Assembly: GCA_903901975.1 (NCBI GenBank)
Contig: CAIUTB010000147.1
Coordinates: 1-64,000 of the forward strand
DNA: 64,000 nucleotides
Direction of reading: 5' to 3'
Origin: an uncultured Bacteroidales bacterium
GTDB lineage: Bacteria; Bacteroidota; Bacteroidia; Bacteroidales; Paludibacteraceae
The position numbers and the translations under genes were made by a program. Positions within the stretch are counted from its first letter, which is position 1. Every line of letters starts with the position of its first letter. Below the pieces are notes generated by a model. The model was not told the origin of the DNA and searched no databases. It saw only the letters and a program-made list of their open reading frames with translations. Positions 17,210-25,470 of the stretch are shown piece after piece.

Positions 17210-17950
17210 ATGAGTTTATTAAGTGAAACCGGTAAGTATTTTTTATTGATGAAACGGGTGTTCGTATTGCCCGACCGCAGCAATATGTTTTTCCGTCAAT
17301 TTCCGAAGGAGCTCGAAAAGCTGGGACTTCAGTCGCTGCCTATTGTTGCGATTATTTCTGTTTTCATTGGGTTTATTATGACCATGCAAACCAAGCTAAA
17401 TACTTCGAATCCTCTTTTGCCTGTATATACAACCGGTCTGGTTACCCGGGACACGTTGCTCCTGGAGTTTTCTTCCACCATTTTATGTCTAATTCTGGCC
17501 GGAAAAGTAGGTTCGAATATTGCGTCGGAAATAGGCACCATGCGTATTACCGAACAAATTGATGCACTGGAAATAATGGGTGTAAATTCGGCTAATTATT
17601 TAATACTTCCCAAAATTATTGCTTTTGTGGTGATGATGCCCTTTTTGGTTATATTCAGTATGGCTTTGGGTGTTGGTGGAGGATATTTTGTCGGGGTGCT
17701 AACCAGTATTATGACTACCGGTGATTATCTGGTTGGAATTCAATATGCTTTTGTGCCATTTTATGTTTTCTATTCCTTGTTTAAATCCATGTTTTTTGCA
17801 TTTATCATTTCGTCGGTTGCGGCCTATTATGGTTACTATTCTTATGGTGGTGCGCTCGATGTGGGTAAAGCAAGTACCAATGCGGTGGTAAACGGTAGTA
17901 TCCTGATACTTTTCTTTAATATTCTTATTACCAAAATTATGCTTAATTAG
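17210..17950 (+). CDS. mlaE: MlaE-type ABC transporter permease
   Basis: Inner-membrane permease of the MlaE (DUF140) family, which moves phospholipids between inner and outer membranes. 246 residues with about five membrane helices. Family segments are visible: GSNIASEIGTMRITEQIDALEIMGVNSANYLILPKI, the cytosolic coupling region, and MTTGDYLVGIQYAFVPFYVFYSLFKSMFFAFIISSVAAYYGYYSYGGALDVGKAST near the end. The ATPase gene follows after 80 bp. No MlaD-like substrate-binding protein is adjacent, so that subunit must be encoded elsewhere. Confidence 0.9.
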   Translation: MSLLSETGKYFLLMKRVFVLPDRSNMFFRQFPKELEKLGLQSLPIVAIISVFIGFIMTMQTKLNTSNPLLPVYTTGLVTRDTLLLEFSSTILCLILAGKVGSNIASEIGTMRITEQIDALEIMGVNSANYLILPKIIAFVVMMPFLVIFSMALGVGGGYFVGVLTSIMTTGDYLVGIQYAFVPFYVFYSLFKSMFFAFIISSVAAYYGYYSYGGALDVGKASTNAVVNGSILILFFNILITKIMLN

Positions 17951-17963
17951 TTGACAGTTGGCA

Positions 17964-18025
17964 GTTTAAAGTTGATAGTTAGCTATCAAACTTTATAAAC
18001 TTTCAAACTTTACAAACTTTACGAA
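17964..18025 (+). repeat. Hairpin and short tandem repeat between mlaE and mlaF
   Basis: GTTTAAAGTTGATAG (17964-17978) pairs imperfectly with CTATCAAACTTTATAAAC (17983-18000). From 17988 a 9-10 nt unit AAACTTTAY is repeated about four times up to the mlaF start region. It may affect translation of mlaF. Confidence 0.45.
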
Positions 18026-18030
18026 CTAAA

Positions 18031-18789
18031 ATGATAGAAGTAAAAAACGTAGATAAATCCTTTGATGGCAATCATGTTTTGAAAAACGTGTCAGCTGTTT
18101 TCGAAACCGGAAAAACCAATATGATTATCGGTCAGAGCGGTTCGGGGAAAACAGTGCTAATGAAAAGTATCATTGGATTACACCGGATTGACAAAGGTAA
18201 AATTGAATACGACGGACGAAATCTACCGGATATGAAAATGAGCGATATCCGTATGCTTCGTCGGGAGGTTGGAATGCTTTTTCAGGGTTCGGCGCTGTTC
18301 GATTCACTGAGCGTACTGGAAAATGTGATGTATCCACTCGAAATGTTTTCGCCCTCTTCGAAAGAGGAAATGACTGAACGGGCTATTTTTTGTTTACGCC
18401 ACGTCGATCTGGAAGAAAAAGCGTTTAATCTGGCACCGTCCGAAATTAGTGGCGGTATGCAAAAACGTGTGGCTATAGCCCGTGCCATTGCACTACAACC
18501 GAAATATTTGTTTTGTGATGAACCAAACTCCGGACTCGACCCGAAAACATCGTTAATTATCGACAAACTGATTCACGAAATTACCCATGAATTTGATATT
18601 ACCACCATTATCAATTCGCACGATATGAACTCGGTAATGGAAATTGGTGAAAATATCATTTTTATTGAAAAGGGCGAAAAAGCCTGGGAAGGAAACAACA
18701 GTGATATTTTTCACGTTGATAATGAAGCCTTGAACGATTTTGTTTTCGCTTCGGAATTATACAAAAAAGTAAAGAAAGCCAATAAATGA
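18031..18789 (+). CDS. mlaF: MlaF-type ABC transporter ATPase
   Basis: 252-residue ATP-binding subunit that powers the MlaE permease. Walker A IIGQSGSGKT (about residues 33-42), the Q-loop FQGSALFDSLSVLENV, signature ISGGMQKR (about 139-146) and Walker B YLFCDEPNSGLDP are all intact, followed by the switch His in NSHDMNSV. The SALFDSLSVLENV wording is typical of the Mla/Ttg2A type. Its last codons overlap the exonuclease III start by 4 nt (ATGA), so the two are translationally coupled. Confidence 0.92.
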   Translation: MIEVKNVDKSFDGNHVLKNVSAVFETGKTNMIIGQSGSGKTVLMKSIIGLHRIDKGKIEYDGRNLPDMKMSDIRMLRREVGMLFQGSALFDSLSVLENVMYPLEMFSPSSKEEMTERAIFCLRHVDLEEKAFNLAPSEISGGMQKRVAIARAIALQPKYLFCDEPNSGLDPKTSLIIDKLIHEITHEFDITTIINSHDMNSVMEIGENIIFIEKGEKAWEGNNSDIFHVDNEALNDFVFASELYKKVKKANK

Positions 18790-19559
18790 AGATAATATCC
18801 TACAATGTAAACGGTATTCGTGCTGCATTGAGTAAAAATTTTAAAGAATGGTTGCAGACTGAAAACCCTGATGTGATTTGTTTTCAGGAAACCAAAGCTC
18901 AACCCGACCAGATTGATACCATGCTTTTTGCCGAGTTGGGTTACACTTCCTATTTGCATTCGGCACAAAAAAAGGGCTATAGCGGTGTGGCTATTCTCAC
19001 GAAAACAACGCCGGATAATGTAGTTATTGGTATGAACAATCCACGTTATGATGATGAAGGTCGTGTTATTCGGGCTGATTTTGGAGAAATTTCGGTTATC
19101 AGCGTGTACATTCCTTCGGGTTCGTCGGGAGATCTGCGTCAGGTATTTAAAATGGATTTTCTTGAAGCTTTTGCAGCCTTTGTAGCTGAACTTCGAAAAA
19201 CCCGTCCTAATCTGGTGATTTGCGGTGATTATAATATTTGTCATAAACCGATTGACATTAATCATCCCGAACGTCAGAAAGGGGTTTCAGGCTTTTTGCC
19301 CGAAGAACGTGCCTGGCTCGATGAGTATGAAGCTTCCGGAATGGTCGATTCATTCCGTGTTTTCGACGACCGTGCCGACCAATATAGTTGGTGGAGTTAC
19401 CGTGCCGGAGCGCGTTTCAGTAATGCAGGATGGCGCATTGATTATCATTGGGTTACAGAAAGCCTTCGTCCGCATCTAAAATCTGCAGGCATTCTTCAGG
19501 ATGCAGTTCATTCTGATCATTGTCCGGTAGTAGTTGAACTAAGCGATTCTATCTGTTAG
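18786..19559 (+). CDS. xth: Exodeoxyribonuclease III (AP endonuclease)
   Basis: 257 residues, normal length. It cleaves DNA 5' to abasic sites in base-excision repair and has 3'-5' exonuclease activity. Motifs: MKIISYNVNGIRAA, metal-binding E35 in FQETKAQ, GYSGVAILTK, the GDYNICHKPID catalytic Asp/Asn pair, SWWSYRAGARFSNAGWRIDYHWV and the terminal SDHCPV with the catalytic Asp-His. It overlaps mlaF by 4 nt, giving an operon that joins lipid transport and DNA repair, probably without functional meaning. Confidence 0.95.
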   Translation: MKIISYNVNGIRAALSKNFKEWLQTENPDVICFQETKAQPDQIDTMLFAELGYTSYLHSAQKKGYSGVAILTKTTPDNVVIGMNNPRYDDEGRVIRADFGEISVISVYIPSGSSGDLRQVFKMDFLEAFAAFVAELRKTRPNLVICGDYNICHKPIDINHPERQKGVSGFLPEERAWLDEYEASGMVDSFRVFDDRADQYSWWSYRAGARFSNAGWRIDYHWVTESLRPHLKSAGILQDAVHSDHCPVVVELSDSIC

Positions 19560-19642
19560 CTTTAATTCTCCAAAAATGTTGTTTTTAATGATAAAAAACA
19601 ATAAATCTTACTGAAAGCAGTTCAAATGAGCTAAAATAAATT

Positions 19643-19650
19643 TAACTTTG
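19643..19650 (+). promoter_or_regulatory. -7 box (TAACTTTG) for the DUF6242-like lipoprotein
   Basis: Exact TAnnTTTG, 24 nt before the ATG at 19675. An in-frame TTG at 19648 overlaps the box, which supports 19675 as the start. Confidence 0.6.
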
Positions 19651-19674
19651 TCAGTTCTAAAAATACTTGTTATT

Positions 19675-21120
19675 ATGCAATTCAATTTTTCCCGCTTACT
19701 TTTTGTACTTTCTTCCATTCTCATCCTAAGTTCGTGCCTGGATACAACTACTGTCACCACTACTTCGAGTGATGCCACTTTTGTTTCAATGACTCTTGCC
19801 GGGAATGATTCTGTAAAAATGGCAAAATTCGCCTTGGATGCAACCGGAACGACCATTGTGAATATTGATTCATTGCCTTTCGGGACAAGAATAGACAGCG
19901 TTTATCCTACATTTAGTTTTAAAAGTACAGGAGGTGCAAAATTACATTATCCAAATCCAACCGGTTTCAAATTCAAAAAAGATTCGGCAGCAGTTACCGG
20001 TAAAGATACGGTAGATTTTCGTCAGCCATCGATATGGATACGGAATTATGCAAGCGATGGCAAAACATACCTAAATTACAATATCCAGGTTAATGTTCAT
20101 AAAGTTCAACCGGAATTATATGTATGGACTAAAGTGACTGACAATTTGAGTTCTGTAAATGCAACTTCCCAGAAATCAATCATACTGAATGATAAATTTT
20201 ATTATTATCTCAATGATGGCTCAGCGGCTTATCTGCATACTTCCACTGATGGTATATCATGGAGTAGTTCTGTTACACCTGTCGGTCTACCCGAAGGATC
20301 GCCTCTTAATGATATGATTCAGTTTAATGGAAAGCTTTTCCTGACTCAGGACAGGTTAAATATTTACTCAAGTGTTGATGGTTTAAACTGGACCCGAAAA
20401 TCAGTAAGTAGCTTTAACTTCAAATCTTTACTTTTTGTGTTTAATGGTCAATTGTGGGCTGTAGTCCAGTCACTTAATGACGCAACTTACCATTTTGCCA
20501 CATCAACCGATGGTGATGTATGGAATATGATTGGAACAATTCCTCCAAACTTTCCGGTGAATGATTTCTCAGCAGTTAGCATCGGCACTGTTACCGGAAA
20601 ATCAAAAGTTTTGGTAGTTGGTGGCTATTCAGTTAATGGAGCATTATTAAAAAATAGCTGGAGCTCTGAAGATGGTATTTATTGGATTGATTTCAGTACT
20701 GAAAATCATTCGTTAGATTCTTTAGCAGCCGGGGTAAGCATTATTTCGTATGATAAAAAACTGTTATTATTTGGGAAATATTATTTATTAAATAAACAGT
20801 TTTATCGGGAGTCGAAAGACGAAGGCTTGAGCTGGCAGAAACCAAGCCTTACTTACAATCAAATCAGACAGGGCTTTGTCGAAAAATCAGCTAAAACTCA
20901 AAAAGACACACTGGTTTATAATTATTACGAACCACATATTTATCAGTCTGTAGTGGTGGATAAGAACAATAGTATTTTTCTAATAGGAGGATATTTAGAC
21001 AAACTCACTCTTAGTATAAAAGGGGATAGCAGACAACGAAGTGCCGACAAAAATGCCGAAATTACTCCAACAACAGATATCTGGACCGGTAAATTAAACC
21101 GTAAAAGTTTCGCCCGATAA
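19675..21120 (+). CDS. Surface lipoprotein with beta-propeller-like body (DUF6242-like)
   Basis: 481 residues. The signal peptide ends in a lipobox LSSC with the lipidated Cys at about 21. An Ig-like N-terminal domain follows (about 30-145, FGTRIDSVYPTFSF, WIRNYASDGKTYLNYNIQVNVHK), then a repeated W-containing motif (LYVWTKVTDN, HTSTDGISWSSS, YSSVDGLNWTRKS, ATSTDGDVWNMIG, SEDGIYWIDFS, RESKDEGLSWQKP). The repeated SxDGxxW pattern fits a kelch or propeller fold as in Bacteroidota DUF6242 proteins. The role is unknown. It has its own promoter and is closed by a terminator. Confidence 0.78.
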   Translation: MQFNFSRLLFVLSSILILSSCLDTTTVTTTSSDATFVSMTLAGNDSVKMAKFALDATGTTIVNIDSLPFGTRIDSVYPTFSFKSTGGAKLHYPNPTGFKFKKDSAAVTGKDTVDFRQPSIWIRNYASDGKTYLNYNIQVNVHKVQPELYVWTKVTDNLSSVNATSQKSIILNDKFYYYLNDGSAAYLHTSTDGISWSSSVTPVGLPEGSPLNDMIQFNGKLFLTQDRLNIYSSVDGLNWTRKSVSSFNFKSLLFVFNGQLWAVVQSLNDATYHFATSTDGDVWNMIGTIPPNFPVNDFSAVSIGTVTGKSKVLVVGGYSVNGALLKNSWSSEDGIYWIDFSTENHSLDSLAAGVSIISYDKKLLLFGKYYLLNKQFYRESKDEGLSWQKPSLTYNQIRQGFVEKSAKTQKDTLVYNYYEPHIYQSVVVDKNNSIFLIGGYLDKLTLSIKGDSRQRSADKNAEITPTTDIWTGKLNRKSFAR

Positions 21121-21143
21121 GGGGTTGAAATTCAGATAAATAT

Positions 21144-21175
21144 AAAAGTGTCGGCTGTATTGTCGACACTTTTTT
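21144..21175 (+). terminator. Rho-independent terminator after the lipoprotein gene
   Basis: Stem AAAGTGTCG/CGACACTTT with a 10-nt loop, followed by a T tract. Confidence 0.85.
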
Positions 21176-21198
21176 CATTTAATACAGGATTTTTTCCG

Positions 21199-21206
21199 TA
21201 CTTTTG
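21199..21206 (+). promoter_or_regulatory. -7 box (TACTTTTG) for the small ORF and receptor
   Basis: Exact TAnnTTTG match, 24 nt before the small ORF ATG. Confidence 0.6.
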
Positions 21207-21229
21207 TAGCTTCAAAACCAAGTATATCC

Positions 21230-21553
21230 ATGTTCAAACAACCCAAGAATACAAGTACTTCCATCCGGTTTCGTCGCTGGAGCAGGGCTAAGTTTGCTAT
21301 TTTCTGTAGTTTGTCAAGTGTGGTAAGCATTGGTTGCGTGGCGATTTCAATTGCCAACAAATCACTTCAGAAAGCAGTTGGTGTTTGTGCTGAATTGTCG
21401 CACAAAAACGGGTTTGAATCATCCGAAGAAACGATTGAAACCAGGGAGCACGAAGCTGCTTTACTTCAATTAAAAGAAATATCATTATCAGAAATAACAT
21501 TTGACAACGCTGCAGCGTGTGGTCATACATTTTTATATTTAGTATTCATCTAA
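21230..21553 (+). CDS. Small basic protein preceding a TonB-dependent receptor
   Basis: 107 residues. The N-terminus is strongly basic (KQPKNTSTSIRFRRWSRAKF), followed by a hydrophobic stretch (AIFCSLSSVVSIGCVAISIA) and a charged C-terminal half. The RFRRWSR-x-aFa-F-SLG/S-V-x-IG pattern resembles small proteins that I recall preceding BtuB-like receptors in Bacteroidales; this is memory, not a search. The gene has its own promoter, and its stop codon lies in the first bases of a terminator-like hairpin that separates it from the receptor. It could be a regulatory leader peptide or a small membrane partner of the receptor. Confidence 0.6.
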   Translation: MFKQPKNTSTSIRFRRWSRAKFAIFCSLSSVVSIGCVAISIANKSLQKAVGVCAELSHKNGFESSEETIETREHEAALLQLKEISLSEITFDNAAACGHTFLYLVFI

Positions 21554-21592
21554 GCGGTTGAAACAGATTAAACTCTGTCTCAACCGCTTTTT
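21552..21592 (+). terminator. Terminator-like hairpin between small ORF and TonB receptor
   Basis: AAGCGGTTG...CAACCGCTT with an inner ACAGA/TCTGT pairing and a T-rich tail, ending 13 nt before the receptor ATG. No separate -7 box was seen after it, so readthrough or attenuation is likely to set receptor expression. Confidence 0.7.
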
Positions 21593-21604
21593 ATTTTAGT
21601 CATT

Positions 21605-23587
21605 ATGAGAAAAATAGTATTTTTTTGTGCCTTGTTTTCTATTTTAACTTTTGAGAATTTATCAGCTCAGGAAGAAAGTGATTCACTTACAGTCAATTTA
21701 TCGGAACTTCAGGTTAATGCTTCTGCTAAGAAATTGTATTCCGAAATGGGAAGGATTCTGACCGTGATTGATAAAACCGAAATAAAACGCTCGGCAGTTC
21801 AGAGCATCGATCAGTTGCTTGATTATGTGGCCGGAATCGATATTCGTCAGCGTGGCACAAACTCCACACAAGCTGATATTTCGATTCGGGGTGGTTCGTT
21901 CGACCAGGTATTGGTTTTGCTTAACGGCGTAAATATTACCGATCCGCAAACCGGGCATTTCAATTTGGATATTCCACTCAATCTGTCAGATGTAAGCAGG
22001 ATAGAAATTTTAGAAGGTTCGTCAGCGCGAGTTCTGGGACCGAATGCATTCAGTGGGGCCATTAATATTGTAACTGAGAACTCAGACAAGCAATCGTTGA
22101 AAGCCGAACTTACCGGTGGTAGTTTTGTAACACTGGGGCAAACGGTTTCAGGGAATTTCAATCTGAATGATATTCAAACTTTTGCGTCTATTTCACATAG
22201 CAGCAGCAATGGGTATATTAGCAGTCCAACCCCGAATTTCACTTATTTACAATCAATGTATGCATACAATTTGAATGCTGGTGGAAATACCGATTTTAAT
22301 TTTTTAAATGGTTTTGTTCATTCTTCCTTAAAAACCGATGCTTTTGGTAAATTTGAACTTCAATTAGCCGGTCAGATGAAAGATTTCGGTGCTAACAGTT
22401 TTTATACTTTAGCCTATCCAAACCAATTTGAGAGCACCAAGACCTTAATGGCTGCATTAAGTTGGTCATTGACAAGTGGGAACTGGCAATACAATGCTCA
22501 GGCATACTGGCGTCAGCATCACGACCGGTTTGAGCTATTCCGGAATTATGTTGGAGCAGCTTCGTGGTATAAATTTCACAATTATCACATGACCGACATT
22601 AGCGGTGGAAAAGCTTCGGCGACCTATTCGTCAATACTTGGAAAAACAACCCTTGGAGTCGAAGTTCGTAACGAACATATCTTTAGCAATGTGCTTGGGA
22701 ATTCGATTGATTCGTTGCGTGCGCCTCTTGAGCTAAACGGCTTTTTCACTAAAGAAAATAACCGCCTGATCGAAACCGGATTAATCGATCATTCAGTGAA
22801 ACTTGGAAAATGGTATTTTTCGGCAGGAGCAGCTGCTACGAATTCAACTACTTTTGGAATGAATGGTTTTGGAGGTGTAGATATGGCGTATTCGTTTACT
22901 GATAATATCCGGATTTTTGCTGATGCAAATTCGGCTGTACGTCTTCCTACTTTTAATGATTTGTACTACAATAATCCCAAGCAAAAAATAATAGCTAACC
23001 CAAATCTGCGACCTGAAAAATCGCAAACGATTGAATTAGGAACGAAAATCTATCAGGAAAACTGGAAGCTGGATGCAACTGTTTATTACCGTATGGGACA
23101 AAATGTGATTGATTGGGTTAAACTACATTCTGACTCAATTTGGCAAAGCAAAAATCTGACCAGTGTCAATGCATTTGGTGGAGATGTTTCATTTGTATAT
23201 TATTTCCAAAACGGATTTATAAAAAAACTTGGACTGACATATTCATATCTCCAAATGGATAAAAGTGCGGACAATTATGATTCAAAATATGTGCTTGATT
23301 ATCTGAGAAATAAATTTTCAGTAACAGTCGACCATGCAGTATGGAAGAAACTTTCCGCTTCGTGGAAACTGGTCTATTTCGACCGCACAGGAACATATTC
23401 CGATGCAAAAAATGTTTCACAAAGTTTCAAACCTTATGCCTTATTAGATACCCGTTTTCTTTGGGCTGACAAAACATTTGATGTGTTTCTGGACGTGAAT
23501 AACATCTTTAATTCCAATTATGCCGATTATGGTGGATTGACTCAACCCGGAATCAACTTCAATATTGGGGTTAGAAAGAGGATTTAA
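21605..23587 (+). CDS. TonB-dependent outer-membrane receptor, BtuB-like
   Basis: 660 residues with a signal peptide (to about residue 21), a plug domain (about 30-145) containing SIDQLLDYVAGIDIRQRGTNSTQADISIRGGSFDQVLVLLNGV, and a beta-barrel of about 500 residues ending FNIGVRKRI. There is no SusC-type carboxypeptidase-like extension, so it is a classical nutrient receptor rather than a glycan-uptake SusC. Length and plug are closest to the cobalamin/siderophore class. Vitamin B12 is a plausible ligand but is not shown; no cobalamin riboswitch fits in the short upstream space. It ends 4 nt before a CCCCTAAA-type repeat. Confidence 0.88.
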   Translation: MRKIVFFCALFSILTFENLSAQEESDSLTVNLSELQVNASAKKLYSEMGRILTVIDKTEIKRSAVQSIDQLLDYVAGIDIRQRGTNSTQADISIRGGSFDQVLVLLNGVNITDPQTGHFNLDIPLNLSDVSRIEILEGSSARVLGPNAFSGAINIVTENSDKQSLKAELTGGSFVTLGQTVSGNFNLNDIQTFASISHSSSNGYISSPTPNFTYLQSMYAYNLNAGGNTDFNFLNGFVHSSLKTDAFGKFELQLAGQMKDFGANSFYTLAYPNQFESTKTLMAALSWSLTSGNWQYNAQAYWRQHHDRFELFRNYVGAASWYKFHNYHMTDISGGKASATYSSILGKTTLGVEVRNEHIFSNVLGNSIDSLRAPLELNGFFTKENNRLIETGLIDHSVKLGKWYFSAGAAATNSTTFGMNGFGGVDMAYSFTDNIRIFADANSAVRLPTFNDLYYNNPKQKIIANPNLRPEKSQTIELGTKIYQENWKLDATVYYRMGQNVIDWVKLHSDSIWQSKNLTSVNAFGGDVSFVYYFQNGFIKKLGLTYSYLQMDKSADNYDSKYVLDYLRNKFSVTVDHAVWKKLSASWKLVYFDRTGTYSDAKNVSQSFKPYALLDTRFLWADKTFDVFLDVNNIFNSNYADYGGLTQPGINFNIGVRKRI

Positions 23588-23590
23588 GAT

Positions 23591-23692
23591 GCCCCCTAAA
23601 CCACTAAAGGGGGAATAATATGAAAACGGCTGTATTCACATTTGAATACAGCCGTTTCTTTTCTTGAAAGCCCCTTTTGTGGTTTGGGGTCT
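23591..23692. repeat. Inverted pair of CCCCTAAA-type repeats flanking a terminator
   Basis: GCCCCCTAAACCACTAAAGGGGG (23591-23613) follows the receptor stop. An inverted relative (about 23669-23692, reverse strand ACCCCAAACCACAAAAGGGG) follows the fumarase stop on the other strand. Both copies have the same orientation relative to the gene they follow. Confidence 0.75.
23624..23657. terminator. Bidirectional terminator between convergent genes
   Basis: AAACGGCTGTATTCA (23624-23638) pairs with TGAATACAGCCGTTT (23643-23657). It serves the receptor and fumarase genes, which converge here. Confidence 0.9.
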
Positions 23693-25322
23693 AGCAAACC
23701 ATTGTTGGTTTAATTAATTTGAAAAAATCATTTCCTTTATTATCCACCAGAATAAATGCAGGGAAGTTTTCCACTTCAATTTTCCAGATAGCTTCCATGC
23801 CCAATTCAGGGTATTCCAAACATTCTACTTTTTTGATATTTTGTTGTGCCAGAATTGCTGCCGGACCACCGATTGAACCCAGGTAGAAGCCACCGTGTTT
23901 ATGGCAGGCATCCGTCACCTGTTGTGTGCGGTTTCCTTTGGCAATCATAATCAGGCTACCGCCATTTTCCTGGAGCAAATCAACATATGAATCCATACGA
24001 CCGGCTGTAGTTGGACCAAACGAACCGGAAGGCATTCCTTTCGGAGTTTTGGCAGGACCAGCATAGTAAATAGGATGGTCTTTCACGTATTGAGGAAGTG
24101 GTTTGCCCGCATCAAGTAATTCTTTCAACTTAGCATGCGCAATATCACGACCCACAACAATTGTACCGGTGAGCGATAAGCGTGTTGAAACAGGATAGTT
24201 TGACAAAGTTGCCAGAATTTCTTTCATGGGCTTATTCAAGTCAATTTTCACAGCGTTTCCTTCGCCTTCATTGCGAAATTTATCAGGTATTAATGCGCCC
24301 GGATTATCTTCCATACGTTCAACCCACACGCCATCTTTATTGATTTTTCCTTTGATATTGCGGTCGGCAGAGCATGAAACGCCCATACCCACAAAACAGG
24401 AAGCACCGTGACGCGATAAGCGAACAATGCGTATATCGTGTGCAAAATATTTTCCGCCAAACTGAGCTCCAATTCCGGAAGCTTGTGCTTGTTTCAGTAT
24501 TTTTTGTTCCATTTCCACATCGCGGAAAGCCTGTCCCAGCTCATTCCCTTCGGTTGGAAGTTCATCATAGTATTTCGTAGATGCCAGTTTTACAGTTTTC
24601 ATACAAGCATCAGCCGAAGTACCACCGATAACAAAAGCAATGTGATAAGGAGGACAAGCCGCCGTACCTAATGTTTTCATTTTTTCAGTCAGAAATTTCT
24701 CGAGTGATGTTGGATTCAGTAACGCTTTTGTTTCCTGAAACAGGTATGATTTATTAGCAGAACCACCCCCTTTGGCTATAAAAAGGAATTTGTATTCATT
24801 TCCATGACCGGCTATCAAATCAATTTGTGCCGGAAGGTTGGTGCCCGTATTTACTTCATCGTACATGTTCAAAGCTGCATTTTGCGAATAGCGCAGATTT
24901 TCATGAGTATATGTTTCGTAAATACCTTTCGACAAAGCTTCTTCGTCCGTTCCGTTGGTCCACACATTGTTGCCTTTTTTAGCGTAAACGGTAGCCGTTC
25001 CGGTGTCCTGGCAAAAAGGTAAAATTCCTTTCGCAGCAATTTCTGCATTCCGAAGCATAGTTAACGCCACATATTTGTCATTTTCGCTTGCTTCCGGATC
25101 GGCCAGAATAGCAGCCACTTGTGCCTGATGTTCGGGGCGAAGCAGGAATGAACAATCGCGCATAGCTGCACGAGCCAACATTGTCATTGCTTCCGGTTCT
25201 ACTTTCAGGATTTCCTGTCCGTCAAAATCCGATACCGACACATGTTCGTTGGTGAGTAAATAATATTCGGTTTTGTCTTTTCCCAGTGGAAACGTTTCCT
25301 GGTATTTAAATTCTTTAGCCAT
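23691..25322 (-). CDS. fumA: Fumarate hydratase, class I (4Fe-4S, FumA-type)
   Basis: 543 residues in one chain, the length of E. coli FumA/FumB. It interconverts fumarate and malate in the TCA and succinate pathway. Cluster cysteines are visible at C104 (PFCQDTGTA), C223 (AACPPYH) and C317 (GVSCSAD), matching the spacing of the three FumA ligands. The C-terminal swivel domain has [31 protein letters not shown]. Its stop codon TAG abuts a CCCC-rich repeat. The start is preceded by ATTTACRATTTACAATT-type short repeats. An oxygen-labile fumarase fits an anaerobic or fermentative organism. Confidence 0.95.
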   Translation of the reverse strand: MAKEFKYQETFPLGKDKTEYYLLTNEHVSVSDFDGQEILKVEPEAMTMLARAAMRDCSFLLRPEHQAQVAAILADPEASENDKYVALTMLRNAEIAAKGILPFCQDTGTATVYAKKGNNVWTNGTDEEALSKGIYETYTHENLRYSQNAALNMYDEVNTGTNLPAQIDLIAGHGNEYKFLFIAKGGGSANKSYLFQETKALLNPTSLEKFLTEKMKTLGTAACPPYHIAFVIGGTSADACMKTVKLASTKYYDELPTEGNELGQAFRDVEMEQKILKQAQASGIGAQFGGKYFAHDIRIVRLSRHGASCFVGMGVSCSADRNIKGKINKDGVWVERMEDNPGALIPDKFRNEGEGNAVKIDLNKPMKEILATLSNYPVSTRLSLTGTIVVGRDIAHAKLKELLDAGKPLPQYVKDHPIYYAGPAKTPKGMPSGSFGPTTAGRMDSYVDLLQENGGSLIMIAKGNRTQQVTDACHKHGGFYLGSIGGPAAILAQQNIKKVECLEYPELGMEAIWKIEVENFPAFILVDNKGNDFFKLIKPTMVC

Positions 25323-25329
25323 ATCAATA

Positions 25330-25363
25330 ATTTACGATTTATAAATTTACAATTTACGATTGG
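25330..25363 (-). repeat. AT-rich short repeats (TTTACGATTTAYAAATTTACAA type) before fumarase
   Basis: The sequence TTTACGATTTATAAATTTACAATTTACGATTGG recurs in nearly the same form before atpG, atpA and atpH. In the direction of transcription it lies in the 5' untranslated region. Confidence 0.55.
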
Positions 25364-25470
25364 AATATTCAAAAGCGACGCAATCACACAAAAAACTCTT
25401 TAATTGAAATTCTTGAGGTATTTTATAAAAGACTGGCTAACTTCAAGTCACTCTGTTAGTCTTCGTGTTG

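Noticed and set aside
17988..18025. Tandem AAACTTTAY units as a phase-variable tract
   Set aside because: Units are imperfect and noncoding; they are more likely a variant of the AT-rich 5' repeats than a slippage tract.
18711..19265. 184-codon minus-strand ORF opposite exonuclease III
   Set aside because: Complete overlap with the secure xth gene; composition is an antisense shadow.
21155..21604. Cobalamin riboswitch ahead of the BtuB-like receptor
   Set aside because: Only 55 nt separate the terminator and the small ORF, and about 50 nt separate it from the receptor. No B12-box was seen, so there is no room for the usual structure of about 200 nt.
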